The notes under the pieces were generated by a model. The model saw nothing but the letters and a program-made list of their open reading frames with translations, was not told where the DNA came from and made no database searches. Shown piece after piece: positions 17,075-26,229 of a stretch of DNA of 64,000 nt; within the stretch, counting starts at the first letter, position 1, and each line of letters starts with the position of its first letter. The stretch is from Rhodalgimonas zhirmunskyi. Lineage in GTDB: Bacteria; Pseudomonadota; Alphaproteobacteria; Rhodobacterales; Rhodobacteraceae. The DNA lies in NCBI GenBank assembly GCA_030848925.1, contig JANFFA010000001.1:248001-312000 (forward strand). Direction: 5' to 3'. A program made the position numbers and the translations under genes.

Positions 17075-18471
17075 GCGGTCAGTTCTGCCGCGCGCCGCAA
17101 GTCGGCCTCGATCAGCGCTTCGGCCTGTGGCCGCGTCTCTGACGGCAGGCGCAAAAGGTAGGAGGGGTGCAGCGTGATCAGGACGGGCGTGCCGTCTGCG
17201 GTTTCCTCGATCCCGCCGCGGCGCTTGAGCAGGCCGCGCCGATCACCCGTCAGGCTGTCCAGCGCCGTCGCCCCCATGGCGAGGATCAGCCGCGGGCGCA
17301 CGCGTTCACGTTCCAGATCCAGCCACCAGCGGCAATGCGCGATTTCCCCGGCACTGGGGGCCTGATGCAGGCGGCGCTTGCCGCGCGGGGTGAACTTGAA
17401 ATGCTTGACGGCATTGGTGATGTAGGCCCGCTCGCGCGCCAATCCGGCCCGCGCCGCGACCTTGTCAAACAGCTGTCCCGCGGGTCCGACGAAGGGCCGC
17501 CCGGCGAGGTCTTCCATGTCACCGGGCTGTTCGCCGACGATCATCAGCGGCGCGTCGTCCGGCCCTTCGCCGGGCACGGCCTGTGTCGCGTTTTCCCATA
17601 AGGGGCAGCGGCGGCAGGCGGACAGCGCGGTTTCAAAGCTTTGCGGCGGGGTTTGAGTGTCGCGCCGCGCAAGGATCGCCCCGGCGCGTTTGGGCGGCAA
17701 GGTGGGCGCGGCTTCGGCCATCGCGACCGCGCGCGCCTGTGCCGTGGCCAAAAGCGCGGGGATTTCCGCCGTTTCGGGCATGTTGCGCCAGTATTTGCGC
17801 GGCATTTCCGATGTCATCGCCGCCACCTTCACCCGCGCGGGGTTGAAGATGTTGCGGAAATACGTGCGCCAGAGGTCTTCGGTGGCATCCGGGGGCAGGG
17901 CGGGTTTGTCCGCGCCCGCATCAAACCGCAGCGTGCCGTCTTCGTAATGGGCCGAAAGATCGGGGGTGAAGATCGACCAGTCCATATCGGCGAAGCGCGC
18001 CTCGAAAAACGGGGCGGAGGGTTCAAGGATGTAGTGCGTCGGCTCGAACCACGCGGCGAAGCGGCGGCGCGGGACATCCTCACCGATTTCGCGAAAGCGG
18101 ACGAAAGCGTGCATCTTGTGGCGATCACGGCCAACCTCCTTGGCCATGCGGTTGAGCCGGGCGATGCGTGGATCGCCGCGATCCTCGATCAAGCGGCGAT
18201 CCGTGCGCAAGGCCCAAAGGAGGGCGTAAAGCCGCGCGAACCGCTCGGGATCGCGATGCCAGACGACGAGTTTCGCCAGTTGCACGAAGCCGCGCGGCAC
18301 CGTCGCGGCGCCGGTCGTGACCGGCGCGGCCTCTTGCGCGAAAAGATCGGCCCCCGCGCTGCCGCGTTGCCAAAGCACCTCTTCCGGCGGCACGTCCGCG
18401 CCGAGCAGTCCGCGCGCCGCATCGCGCCAGGCCTTGAAGGTTCCCACCTCGGGAAGCACCACCTGCCGCAT
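17071..18471 (-). CDS. udgX: UdgX-family uracil-DNA glycosylase with N-terminal DUF4130 domain
   Basis: 466 residues. The N-terminal half matches the DUF4130 (rSAM-linked) module; from about residue 284 comes a UDG-superfamily domain. Visible motifs are Cys286-x2-Cys289 for the iron-sulfur cluster, GEQPGD at 313-318, FVGPAGQL, the loop GKRRLH at 364-369 and HPSYL at 435-439. UdgX proteins carry KRRIH here and the loop histidine forms a covalent link to the abasic sugar after uracil excision; His369 is present, with Leu replacing Ile. The start overlaps the stop of the upstream radical-SAM gene (TGATG), so the two are coupled and under the same SOS-type promoter. Identification is firm. Confidence 0.88.
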   Translation of the reverse strand: MRQVVLPEVGTFKAWRDAARGLLGADVPPEEVLWQRGSAGADLFAQEAAPVTTGAATVPRGFVQLAKLVVWHRDPERFARLYALLWALRTDRRLIEDRGDPRIARLNRMAKEVGRDRHKMHAFVRFREIGEDVPRRRFAAWFEPTHYILEPSAPFFEARFADMDWSIFTPDLSAHYEDGTLRFDAGADKPALPPDATEDLWRTYFRNIFNPARVKVAAMTSEMPRKYWRNMPETAEIPALLATAQARAVAMAEAAPTLPPKRAGAILARRDTQTPPQSFETALSACRRCPLWENATQAVPGEGPDDAPLMIVGEQPGDMEDLAGRPFVGPAGQLFDKVAARAGLARERAYITNAVKHFKFTPRGKRRLHQAPSAGEIAHCRWWLDLERERVRPRLILAMGATALDSLTGDRRGLLKRRGGIEETADGTPVLITLHPSYLLRLPSETRPQAEALIEADLRRAAELTA

Positions 18472-19706
18472 CAGATCAACAGCAACTGCTCGGGCGGCGG
18501 GGCGAAACGCGCGCGCAGATCGGCGCTGTCGGTCAGGCCCGAGGGATGCCAGTCGAGCGCGGTGAAAAACGGCCGCGCGGTTTTCAGGTTGGCCCCCATC
18601 CGGCGCAGATCGTCGTAGCGCAGGGTCCTGTGACGCCGGGTCGACAGGATGCGCCCGACGCTGCGGGTGCCGATGCCGGGGATGCGCAACAACATCTCGC
18701 GCGGGGCGCGGTTCACGTCCATCGGGAACAGGTGGCGGTTCTGCAAGGCCCAGGCCAGCTTGGGATCGACTTCGAGGTCGAGGTGTCCATCCTTGGCCGC
18801 ACTGGCGATCTCATCCACCTCGAAGCCATAGAACCGCATCAGCCAATCGGCCTGATAAAGCCGATGCTCGCGCATCAAGGGCGGCTTGATCAGCGGCAGC
18901 GCCGCCGAGGCATCGGGAATCGGCGAGAAGGCCGAGAAATAGACCCGCTTGAGCCGATAGCTGGAATAAAGCCGGCTGGAGGTCTTGAGGATGGTCGCAT
19001 CATCGGCCCCGTCGGCGCCGACGATCATCTGCGTCGACTGTCCAGCGGGGGCAAAGCGGGGCGGGCGTTTGCCGGTGTGGCTTTTTTCCTTGCGCGCCTC
19101 GCGCAGCAGGCGCACGTCGCCCATGGCGCGGCGGATCTGGCCGGGGTCTTTTTCGGGTGCGAAGGATTGCACCGCCGCATCGGTGGGCAGTTCCACGTTG
19201 ATCGACAGGCGATCGGCGTAAAGCCCGGCCTCTTCGATCAGCGCGGGCGAGGCATCGGGGATGGTCTTGAGGTGGATATAGCCGCGAAACCCGTGATCCT
19301 GCCGCAACATCCGCGCGATGCGCACCATGTCCTGCATCGTGTCATCCGGGCTGCGGATGATGCCCGAGGACAGGAACAGCCCCTCGATATAGTTGCGGCG
19401 ATAGAATTCGAGGGTCAGCGTGACCACTTCCTCGGGGGAGAACCGCGCGCGGGTGACATTGGAACTGACCCGGTTCACGCAATAGGCGCAATCGTAGATG
19501 CAGAAATTCGTCATCAGGATCTTGAGCAGCGAAATGCAGCGCCCGTCCGGCGCATAGGCATGACAAATGCCCGAGCCGGTGGTCGAGCCCAGCCCCTTGC
19601 CATCGCGCGAATTGCGCCGCTCGCCACCGCTTGACGCGCAAGAGGCATCGTATTTCGCCGCATCCGACAGGATTGCAAGCTTCTGATCTAGGGTCTGTTT
19701 TGCCAT
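18471..19706 (-). CDS. Radical SAM DNA modification/repair protein linked to UDG (TIGR03916 type)
   Basis: 411 residues. The cluster-binding CIYDCAYC gives Cys69, Cys73 and Cys76 for a 4Fe-4S site that would cleave S-adenosylmethionine. A helix-hairpin-helix near the C-terminus (LLRIPGIGTRSVGRIL) suggests DNA binding. The family is known as the radical SAM partner of the UDG/DUF4130 protein; the chemistry is not established. It is the first gene of the rSAM-udgX pair. A perfect GTTC-N7-GTTC SOS box ends three bases before the ATG, leaving no room for a Shine-Dalgarno site, so the mRNA may be leaderless or the true start may be internal. Confidence 0.85.
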   Translation of the reverse strand: MAKQTLDQKLAILSDAAKYDASCASSGGERRNSRDGKGLGSTTGSGICHAYAPDGRCISLLKILMTNFCIYDCAYCVNRVSSNVTRARFSPEEVVTLTLEFYRRNYIEGLFLSSGIIRSPDDTMQDMVRIARMLRQDHGFRGYIHLKTIPDASPALIEEAGLYADRLSINVELPTDAAVQSFAPEKDPGQIRRAMGDVRLLREARKEKSHTGKRPPRFAPAGQSTQMIVGADGADDATILKTSSRLYSSYRLKRVYFSAFSPIPDASAALPLIKPPLMREHRLYQADWLMRFYGFEVDEIASAAKDGHLDLEVDPKLAWALQNRHLFPMDVNRAPREMLLRIPGIGTRSVGRILSTRRHRTLRYDDLRRMGANLKTARPFFTALDWHPSGLTDSADLRARFAPPPEQLLLI

Positions 19707-19708
19707 GT

Positions 19709-19723
19709 GTTCATGATATGTTC
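19709..19723 (-). promoter_or_regulatory. LexA (SOS) box of the rSAM-udgX operon
   Basis: GTTCATGATATGTTC fits exactly the alphaproteobacterial LexA operator GTTC-N7-GTTC. It lies two bases upstream of the rSAM start codon on the minus strand, a position where LexA would block transcription. Confidence 0.75.
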
Positions 19724-19842
19724 ACGTATGGCGCGGTGCAAGAGGGGGCAGTTGCGCGGTCATCACCTTTTCGTCAGGCCACGCGTGGGGCGGGCCGTTG
19801 CAAAGGGGTATTTAAGGCCAAGAAAGAGGGCGGGGTTGGGCA

Positions 19843-20961
19843 TCAGCCCCGGGCGGCGAGTTGCTCGTCAAGGACGGTTTTGACCAGCGCGAGGTCGACA
19901 TCGGCGGTGACGAAAGCCTCGCCAATGCCGCGGGCCATGATGAAATTGATCCGCCCGTTGCGCACTTTCTTGTCCTGCATCATGAGGGTGATCAGCCCGT
20001 CGGCATCGGGCAAATCCCCTTCAATATCAGAGAGATCTCGCTTCATCTTCATGTCGGCAAGATGGGCGCGGACACGGCTCGGGTCCTCTTGGCTGCACAG
20101 GCCCAAGCGGGCGGATACTTCGAACGCGAGGGCGCAGCCGATGGCGACGCCTTCGCCATGCAACAGGCGGCTGGAATAGCCGGTGGCGGATTCGAGCGCG
20201 TGGCAGAAGGTATGGCCGAGGTTCAAGAGCGCGCGCTCGCCCTGTTCGGTTTCGTCGCGGGCGACGATCCCGGCCTTCATCTCGCAAGAGCGGCGCACGG
20301 CATGGATGCGTTTTTCCATATCGCCCGCCGCCAGCGCGGGGCCGTTTTTTTCGAGCCAGTCAAAGAACTCCGCATCGCCCAGAAGGCCGTATTTTACCAC
20401 CTCGCCATAGCCGGCGATGAAATCGCGCGGGGTGAGCGTGCCCAGAACCGCGGTATCGGCCAGAACGAGGCTGGGCTGGTGGAACGCGCCAATGAGGTTC
20501 TTGCCGTGGGCCGAGTTGATGCCGGTCTTGCCGCCGACCGAACTGTCGACCTGTGCCAGAAGGGTGGTGGGCAGTTGGGTGAAGCGCACGCCGCGACGCA
20601 AAACGGCGGCGGCAAAGCCCGCCAGATCGCCGATCACCCCGCCGCCAAGGGCGACGACCATATCGTTGCGCTCGACCTGTTGTTCCAGAAGCCAGTCGAC
20701 CGCGCGGCTGAACTGTGGCCAGCTTTTGGTGGATTCGCCCGCCGGAAGCGCGAGGCTGGTCATGGAAATACCGTTTGCAGCCAGCCCGTCGCGCAGGGTG
20801 TCTAGATGCAGCGCCGACACGGTTTCATCGGTGAGAACCGCGACCCGCGGGCGGTTGAGCAGCGGCGCGATATGGGCGCCCGCCTGCGACAGCAAGCCCG
20901 GCCCGATCAGGATGTCGTAGCTGCGCGTTCCCAGATCGACGTGAACCTGTTCCTGCATCAT
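19843..20961 (-). CDS. aroB: 3-dehydroquinate synthase
   Basis: 372 residues; second step of the shikimate pathway, converting DAHP to 3-dehydroquinate with NAD and a divalent metal in the cytosol. The NAD/substrate motif GGGVIGDLAGFAAA and the block TTLLAQVDSSVGGKTGIN are present, as are the metal ligands around NLGHTFCHALE and LLHGEGVAIG. The ATG overlaps the aroK stop as ATGA; MM at the N-terminus gives two possible adjacent starts. aroK-aroB is a common operon. Confidence 0.95.
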   Translation of the reverse strand: MMQEQVHVDLGTRSYDILIGPGLLSQAGAHIAPLLNRPRVAVLTDETVSALHLDTLRDGLAANGISMTSLALPAGESTKSWPQFSRAVDWLLEQQVERNDMVVALGGGVIGDLAGFAAAVLRRGVRFTQLPTTLLAQVDSSVGGKTGINSAHGKNLIGAFHQPSLVLADTAVLGTLTPRDFIAGYGEVVKYGLLGDAEFFDWLEKNGPALAAGDMEKRIHAVRRSCEMKAGIVARDETEQGERALLNLGHTFCHALESATGYSSRLLHGEGVAIGCALAFEVSARLGLCSQEDPSRVRAHLADMKMKRDLSDIEGDLPDADGLITLMMQDKKVRNGRINFIMARGIGEAFVTADVDLALVKTVLDEQLAARG

Positions 20962-21506
20962 GTCTCCTCCAGAACGTCGGGGCGGGATTTGAGGGCTTGC
21001 AGCACTTTTTCGGCCATTTCTTCGATCGAATAGGCCGGTTCCGCCGTGACCGACAGATCGGCCAGCGCATAGATCGGCGCGCGCGCCTTGTGGATTTCGC
21101 CCAGCGTGGCGCGCGGATTGTCGGTGCGCAGCAGCGGGCGCGTGGTCTTGTGGCGCACACGCTGCCAGAGCAGGGCGACGTCCGCCTCGAGACAGACGGA
21201 AATGCCGCGCTCGGAGATCATCTGCCGGTTCCCCTCGGCCAGGAAGGCGCCGCCACCGGTCGACAGCACGCCTTTTTCCGGCGCGTCGAGCAGCCGCGCG
21301 ATCACTTGGGTTTCTTTTTCTCGAAAGAAAGCCTCGCCGTAGCGGGTGAAGATTTCCTCGATGGTCATGTTCGCGGCACTTTGCAATTCGGCATCGGAAT
21401 CAAGGAACGGCACGCCCAGCCGCGTGGCAAGCGCCTTGCCTACGGCGGTCTTGCCCGCGCCCATCATGCCCACGAGCACGATCGTCTTGTGAACGGTCCA
21501 CCCCAT
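20958..21506 (-). CDS. aroK: Shikimate kinase
   Basis: 182 residues, normal length. The Walker A site GMMGAGKTAVGK is at about 13-24; FLDSDAELQ carries the metal and shikimate-binding Asp, and GGGAFLAEGNR the next conserved block. It phosphorylates shikimate at the 3-hydroxyl. First gene of aroKB, translated into aroB by a 4-bp overlap. The 136-bp gap to the divergent 49-residue gene should hold both promoters. Confidence 0.93.
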   Translation of the reverse strand: MGWTVHKTIVLVGMMGAGKTAVGKALATRLGVPFLDSDAELQSAANMTIEEIFTRYGEAFFREKETQVIARLLDAPEKGVLSTGGGAFLAEGNRQMISERGISVCLEADVALLWQRVRHKTTRPLLRTDNPRATLGEIHKARAPIYALADLSVTAEPAYSIEEMAEKVLQALKSRPDVLEET

Positions 21507-21642
21507 CTGTCGCGCAGCGCCGGGCGACCCGCCTCGGCGCTCTCCTGCTTAATTACGAAATTCGTGGCTTCAATGACGTGATCTTACTGAAAAGGCCAGT
21601 TATAGTTTGTGGAAAATCAAGCGAGGCAGGGGCGATTTCAAC

Positions 21643-21792
21643 ATGGGGCGGATCATCAAGTGGCTGTTTTATCTGGCGATTCTTGCAGCGATCGCCCTTG
21701 TCGGCTATGCCTACCTCGGCCCGTTTTTCGGCGCGGACTTCACGCCGCCGAGCCAGGAGATTCGTGAGACCATTGAACTGGACACCCGTTAA
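21643..21792 (+). CDS. Small single-pass membrane protein
   Basis: 49 residues, starting MGRIIKWLFYLAILAA. One hydrophobic helix spans about residues 5-26, followed by a short polar tail of 23 residues. The start at 21643 is preferred to an upstream ATG at 21607 because it gives a clean membrane protein. The end overlaps the TTG start proposed for the next gene, which suggests coupling. Function unknown. Confidence 0.6.
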   Translation: MGRIIKWLFYLAILAAIALVGYAYLGPFFGADFTPPSQEIRETIELDTR

Positions 21793-23329
21793 GGCCCCTT
21801 CGCTGGGTTTGTGGCTGGGCCTGTTGCCCGGCCTCGCCGCGGCTGAACAGCCGCTTTCAGCCATCGATTGGCTGAATGCGCCGGTTCCCGTGACAACGCG
21901 GATCACGCCGCAAACGAGCCCCGCGCCAACCAAGCCCGAACCACCGGTCAGCAAAAGCGCGCTTGCGCCCGATGTTTCAGTCAGCTCGCTCGACGAGGCC
22001 GGGGTCGCCGCCGTGGGGCTGTTGCCCAAATCGGTGACCGGGCTTCCGGCCTCGCTCTGGCAGGCCAGCAAGAGCGCGGACCTCGTGCGCGAGATGCGCG
22101 CGCAGGATCCGCTGGCGCTGCCGGCGCTGCAATCGCTGTTTTACACGCTGATCCTGGCCGAGGCCGAACCGCCGTTCGATGCCGGGCGCGGCCATGACAT
22201 GCTGAAGGAGCGTGTGGCGCAATTGATGGAACTGGGTGCGGTCGAACCGGCGCAGGCCCTGTTGGAGCGCGCCGGGCCCGACGTGCCACAGCTTTTCGCG
22301 CTGTGGTTCGACGTGACGCTGCTGACCGGGACCGAGGACGCCGCCTGTTCCGCGCTCAACGCCAAGCGCTATCTCAGCACAGACATGGCGACGCGGATCT
22401 ATTGCGAGGCGCGCGGCGGCGATTGGGCCGCGGCGGCGGTCAGCTATGACACGGCCAGCGCCCTTGGCCTGCTGTCCCCGGTGGAAAAGCGCTTGCTTGC
22501 GCTGTTCATCGATCCCGAGTTGATCGAAGAGGCCGCCGATCTTGCGCCGCCCTCAACAATATCGCCGCTTGCCTTCCGGCTGTATGAAGCCGCGGGACAG
22601 GCTCTGCCGACGGGGTCTTTGCCGCGTGCTTTCGCGATGGCCGACCTGCGCGCGACCTCGGGCTGGAAGGCCGAGTTGGAGGCCGCCGAGCGCCTGTCGC
22701 GCACCGGCGCGCTGTCTGAAAACCGGCTGTTCGACATCTATACAGCCCGCCAACCCGCCGCGTCGGGCGGGATCTGGGACCGGGTCGAGGCATTGCAGCG
22801 CTTTGATACTGCCGTGCGCTCGCGTGATCCCGGCGCGGTTGCGCGCACGCTGCCGCCGGCATGGCGCGCAATGCAGGACAGTCATCTCGAAGTGCCGTTC
22901 GCACGGTATTACGCGCAGGCGCTCGCGCCCTTGCCGATGACGGGCGAGGCGCATGAGCTGGCCTTTGCCATCGCCATGCTTTCGCCCGATTACGAGAGCC
23001 TTGCCGCGAAAATGACGCCCCAGACCGACGAAGAGCGCTTCCTCGCGGCGCTGGCGCGCGGAGAGCCGCAGAACGCACCGACCAGCGATCCGCTGTCGCG
23101 CAGCATCGCACGCGCCTTCAGCGAAACCGAGGTGCCGCGCGACCTTGCACCGCTGCTGGCCGAGGGCAAGCTGGGCGAGGCGATCTTGCGCGCGATGACG
23201 CTGTTCGCTTCGGGCATGGAGGGCAATTACACCGATCTGGACGCCGCCCTTGCGGGATTTCGCGCGATGGGGCTTGAGGATACGGCGCGTCGCGCGGGGC
23301 TACAGCTTATGCTGCTCAATCAGGGCTGA
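21773..23329 (+). CDS. Exported protein of unknown function
   Basis: 518 residues if translation starts at the TTG 21773-21775; that start gives MNWTPVKAPSLGLWLG and a signal peptide ending near GLAAAEQ. The frame is open from 21578 but the upstream part overlaps the 49-residue membrane protein and has no sensible N-terminus. The mature part is alanine- and leucine-rich, predicted all-helical, and looks like helical repeats. No catalytic motif is seen. xerD follows after 6 bp, so the three genes (membrane protein, this, xerD) appear to form an operon divergent from aroKB. Confidence 0.6.
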   Translation: MNWTPVKAPSLGLWLGLLPGLAAAEQPLSAIDWLNAPVPVTTRITPQTSPAPTKPEPPVSKSALAPDVSVSSLDEAGVAAVGLLPKSVTGLPASLWQASKSADLVREMRAQDPLALPALQSLFYTLILAEAEPPFDAGRGHDMLKERVAQLMELGAVEPAQALLERAGPDVPQLFALWFDVTLLTGTEDAACSALNAKRYLSTDMATRIYCEARGGDWAAAAVSYDTASALGLLSPVEKRLLALFIDPELIEEAADLAPPSTISPLAFRLYEAAGQALPTGSLPRAFAMADLRATSGWKAELEAAERLSRTGALSENRLFDIYTARQPAASGGIWDRVEALQRFDTAVRSRDPGAVARTLPPAWRAMQDSHLEVPFARYYAQALAPLPMTGEAHELAFAIAMLSPDYESLAAKMTPQTDEERFLAALARGEPQNAPTSDPLSRSIARAFSETEVPRDLAPLLAEGKLGEAILRAMTLFASGMEGNYTDLDAALAGFRAMGLEDTARRAGLQLMLLNQG

Positions 23330-23335
23330 GGCGGG

Positions 23336-24265
23336 ATGAGCTGGGTTCCTGCTTTCCTCGATGCGCAGGCGGCAGAGCTTGGCTCGGCCGAAAACACGAT
23401 CCTGTCTTATGCCCGCGATCTTGAGGATTTCACTGGCTGGCTGTCGCATCAGGGCGCCAGCGAAGCCGCCGCGACCCGTGATCAGATCGAATCTTACCTG
23501 ATCCATTGCGAGGCACAGGGGCTGGCCCGCGCCACCCGTGCGCGGCGCCTGTCCGCGATCCGCCAATTCTATCGCTTCGCCTTCGAAGAGGGCCTGCGCG
23601 AGGATAATCCCGCGATCGAAATTCGTGGCCCCGGCCGCGCCAAGCGCCTGCCCAAGACGCTTGACCATGCCGAAGTCGATGCGCTGCTCGAAGCCGCCCG
23701 CGCCCATGGCCGGAGCGAGGCCGACAGAGTGCGCAACACCTGCTTGATGGAACTGCTCTACGCCACCGGGATGCGCGTGACCGAGCTTGTGTCGCTTCCC
23801 GTCATGGCGGCGCGCGGGGATCCAAGGATGCTGCTTGTTGCGGGCAAGGGCGGCAAAGAGCGCATGGTGCCGCTGTCCCCGCCCGCGCGTGTGGCGCTGG
23901 CGGCGTGGCTTGCACTTCGTGATGTGGCCGAGGAAGAGGCGCGGGTCGAAAAGCGCAAGCCGCCGTCGCGGTTCCTGTTCCCGTCACGGGGCAAGGCCGG
24001 GCATCTCACCCGGCAGAGTTTCTTTACCCTGATCAAAGATATTGCCGTGGCCGGGGGCGTATCGCCCGCGAAGGTCACGCCGCACACCTTGCGCCATGCC
24101 TTTGCCACGCATCTTCTGGCCGGTGGGGCCGATCTGCGCTCGATTCAAGTGATGCTGGGCCATGCCGACCTCGCAACGACCGAGATTTATACCCATGTTC
24201 TTGACGAACGCCTGCGCGATCTGGTGTTGGAGCACCATCCGCTGGCGAAAAAGACCAAGGAGTGA
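23336..24265 (+). CDS. xerD: Tyrosine recombinase XerD
   Basis: 309 residues. The N-terminal SAM-like core-binding domain (about 1-90) precedes the catalytic domain. The catalytic residues are all visible: Arg147 (GMRVTEL), Lys171 or Lys174 (GKGGKER), His250-x2-Arg253 (HTLRHAFATH), His276 (GHADLATT) and Tyr285 (IYTHV). With XerC it resolves chromosome dimers at dif. The chromosomal context next to aroKB, with no mobile-element marks, supports the housekeeping XerD rather than an integrase. Confidence 0.93.
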   Translation: MSWVPAFLDAQAAELGSAENTILSYARDLEDFTGWLSHQGASEAAATRDQIESYLIHCEAQGLARATRARRLSAIRQFYRFAFEEGLREDNPAIEIRGPGRAKRLPKTLDHAEVDALLEAARAHGRSEADRVRNTCLMELLYATGMRVTELVSLPVMAARGDPRMLLVAGKGGKERMVPLSPPARVALAAWLALRDVAEEEARVEKRKPPSRFLFPSRGKAGHLTRQSFFTLIKDIAVAGGVSPAKVTPHTLRHAFATHLLAGGADLRSIQVMLGHADLATTEIYTHVLDERLRDLVLEHHPLAKKTKE

Positions 24266-24477
24266 GGCGGCACCGGGCCGATTCCTGCGCCGCGCGCCCA
24301 AGATTGCGCCTAGAATGAACACCGCCGCCCGCCCGATCTGCGCATCATAGGCCGGAAGCCGCGCAAATATCGGGCGATGGGCGAATTTGCGCGCGTCCCC
24401 CGTGGCGCAGGCTCGACAGGATCGGCTCGCACTGCCTAGGCTGGCGGTATTCAACCAATGACAGGAGTTCCGAACCC

Positions 24478-24609
24478 ATGAATGCGATGCGTGCTGCCAC
24501 CGCCATCCTCGCCCTGACGATCCTGAGCGCTTGCGCCCAGCCCGAGCCCGAGCCGATGCCGGTCGCACCCGAGCCCACTTATGACAAATACGGCAATGTC
24601 GTCAGCTAA
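24478..24609 (+). CDS. Very small lipoprotein
   Basis: 43 residues. A hydrophobic N-terminus ends in the lipobox LSAC, so Cys19 would be lipidated, leaving a 25-residue Pro/Glu-rich peptide ending YDKYGNVVS. ACAGGAG lies 13 bases before the ATG. A strong terminator follows 22 bp after the stop, so it is a discrete short transcript. Similar tiny lipoproteins with a YGN ending are, from memory, common in Rhodobacterales; the function is unknown. Confidence 0.65.
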   Translation: MNAMRAATAILALTILSACAQPEPEPMPVAPEPTYDKYGNVVS

Positions 24610-24631
24610 GGCATATAAGTCTTGGCCAAGG

Positions 24632-24660
24632 AAAAGGGCGCCCTCGAAGGCGCCCTTTTT
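24632..24660 (+). terminator. Rho-independent terminator
   Basis: The 9-bp stem AAGGGCGCC/GGCGCCCTT around a 6-nt loop, with a T run. It ends the small lipoprotein transcript just before the left att site. Confidence 0.85.
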
Positions 24661-24759
24661 CATCTTGATCAGCGGATCGGCATAACGCCAGACGGTCGAC
24701 GCGACTCGCGCAATGTAGCACCGGCTAAGGCTTTATGTGTCGGAAGCCGAAAGGGAAAA

Positions 24760-24773
24760 TGGCGGACCCAAGA
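24760..24773 (+). repeat. attL of the integrative element
   Basis: TGGCGGACCCAAGA, identical to the 3' end of tRNA-Arg(CCG) at 34803-34816. The flanks differ (A/C here, G/G at the tRNA), so the shared core is exactly 14 bp. Confidence 0.85.
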
Positions 24774-24918
24774 CCCGCCACCATCCCGGCGCATCTCATC
24801 GTCACCAACCGCATATCGCGTTGATATAAAATGCTAACTCAGATTATCCGCACGCGACGCATTGCAACCCGTCGCAACCGGCCCCATAGTTTATGGCGGG
24901 TAAGATGAAGGGCATGGA

Positions 24919-26209
24919 ATGCCGAAGGTTGCCAAAGAGCTTTCTGCGCTGGACGTAAGGAGGTTGCAGCACCCCGGAACGCGGACCAATGCCACCTTTG
25001 CGTGGGCGGTGTTTCCGGTCTCTTGTTGCAGATTACCCCGAACGGCGGGCGCACATGGTTGCTGCGGGTCTCTGTCGGCGGCAAGCGCCGCGAGATTGGC
25101 TTGGGTGGTTTCCCCGATGTGACCTTGGCGCAAGCGCGCGAACAGGCGCGGGAAACCAAGTACCAGATCCGACGCGCGATTGACCCGGTAGAGGAACACA
25201 AAGCGGCACGGGCCGCTCTGGTCGCAATGCACCGTCGAGGGCTGACCTTCGCGGATGCAACCGATAGATGCCTTGCCGCAAAACTTGACGCTTTCAGGAA
25301 TGCCAAGCACCGGCAGCAATGGGAAAACACCCTGCAAACCTATGCTATGCCCGAACTGGGCAGAATGCTGGTTGATGACATCACCGTGCAAGATGTGCTG
25401 CGGGTGCTGGAACCAATCTGGTAAACTAAGACAGAAACAGCCAAGCGCCTGCGGGGCCGTATCGAAGCGGTGTTTCATGGGCAACTGTGGCTGGGCACCG
25501 CAGCGGCGACAATCCTGCGCGCTGGGCGGGAAACCTGAAAAAACTCCTGCCAGCCGCCGCAAAGGTAGCGAAAAAGAACAATCAACCGGCGGTGCAAATT
25601 GACGACGCACCCCGATGGTTTGCGGCAATTCGGGAGCGGGACGGCATGGGCGCGCGTGCCTTGGAGTTTGCCGCGCTGACCGCAGTCCGTTCGCAAGAGG
25701 TTCGCGGCGCGCGTTGGGAAGAAATCGACCTTGAAGCGGGCATGTGGGTTATCCCCGCGCAGCGCATGAAGATGGAACGCCAACACCGCGTCCCCCTGAC
25801 TCCCGAGGCGGTTGCGATGCTGGACGCCCTGCCTCGCCTCAAAGACAACCCGTTGGTGTTCCCTGCGCCGCGTGGTGGCGAAATGTCCGACATGACCCTG
25901 AGCGCCGCCATGAAGCGGCTACACGCCGCCGTTCTGGCAAGCGGGGGCGAGGGTTTTATGGATCGGGTCAGCAAACGCCCAGCGGTGCCGCACGGGCTGC
26001 GCAGCACCTTTCGCGATTGGGTGGCGGAACGCACGCACTTTCCCGGTGACATGGCCGAGGTCGCATTGGCCCATAAGGTCGGAAACTCGGTAGAGGCGTC
26101 CTATCGGCGTGGCGATATGGTGGAGAAGCGTCGCGCGATGATGGCGGCATGGTCGAATTTCCTGATCGAGAAAGACCGGGCTGGAGCAGATATTGTGAGG
26201 ATTGGTTAA
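24919..26209 (+). pseudogene. P4-type tyrosine integrase, inactivated by two frameshifts and a stop
   Basis: The reading starts MPKVAKELSAL, as in P4-like integrases (DUF4102 arm domain). At 25001/25002 one base is missing, shifting TNATFA into GGVSGLLLQ. A TAA at 25422-25424 follows EPIW. Near 25477 a second base is missing between EAV and SWATV, after which the catalytic domain continues (from 25487: AGHRSGDNPARWAGNL, then EVRGARWEEIDLE, HGLRSTFRDW, ALAHKVGN) to 26209. Corrected, it would be about 430 residues with Arg, His-x2-Arg and the final Tyr motif (EASYRRGD). It would have integrated the element at tRNA-Arg; it cannot now be made whole. Confidence 0.85.
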
Positions 26210-26229
26210 TGTCGAATGTCGAATGTCGA
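26209..26229 (+). repeat. Three tandem copies of ATGTCGA at a start codon
   Basis: ATGTCGA is repeated three times at 26209, 26216 and 26223. Each copy contains an ATG in a different frame; only the middle one reads the downstream gene. It is a heptanucleotide tract like the one in the primase at 28661. Confidence 0.7.
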
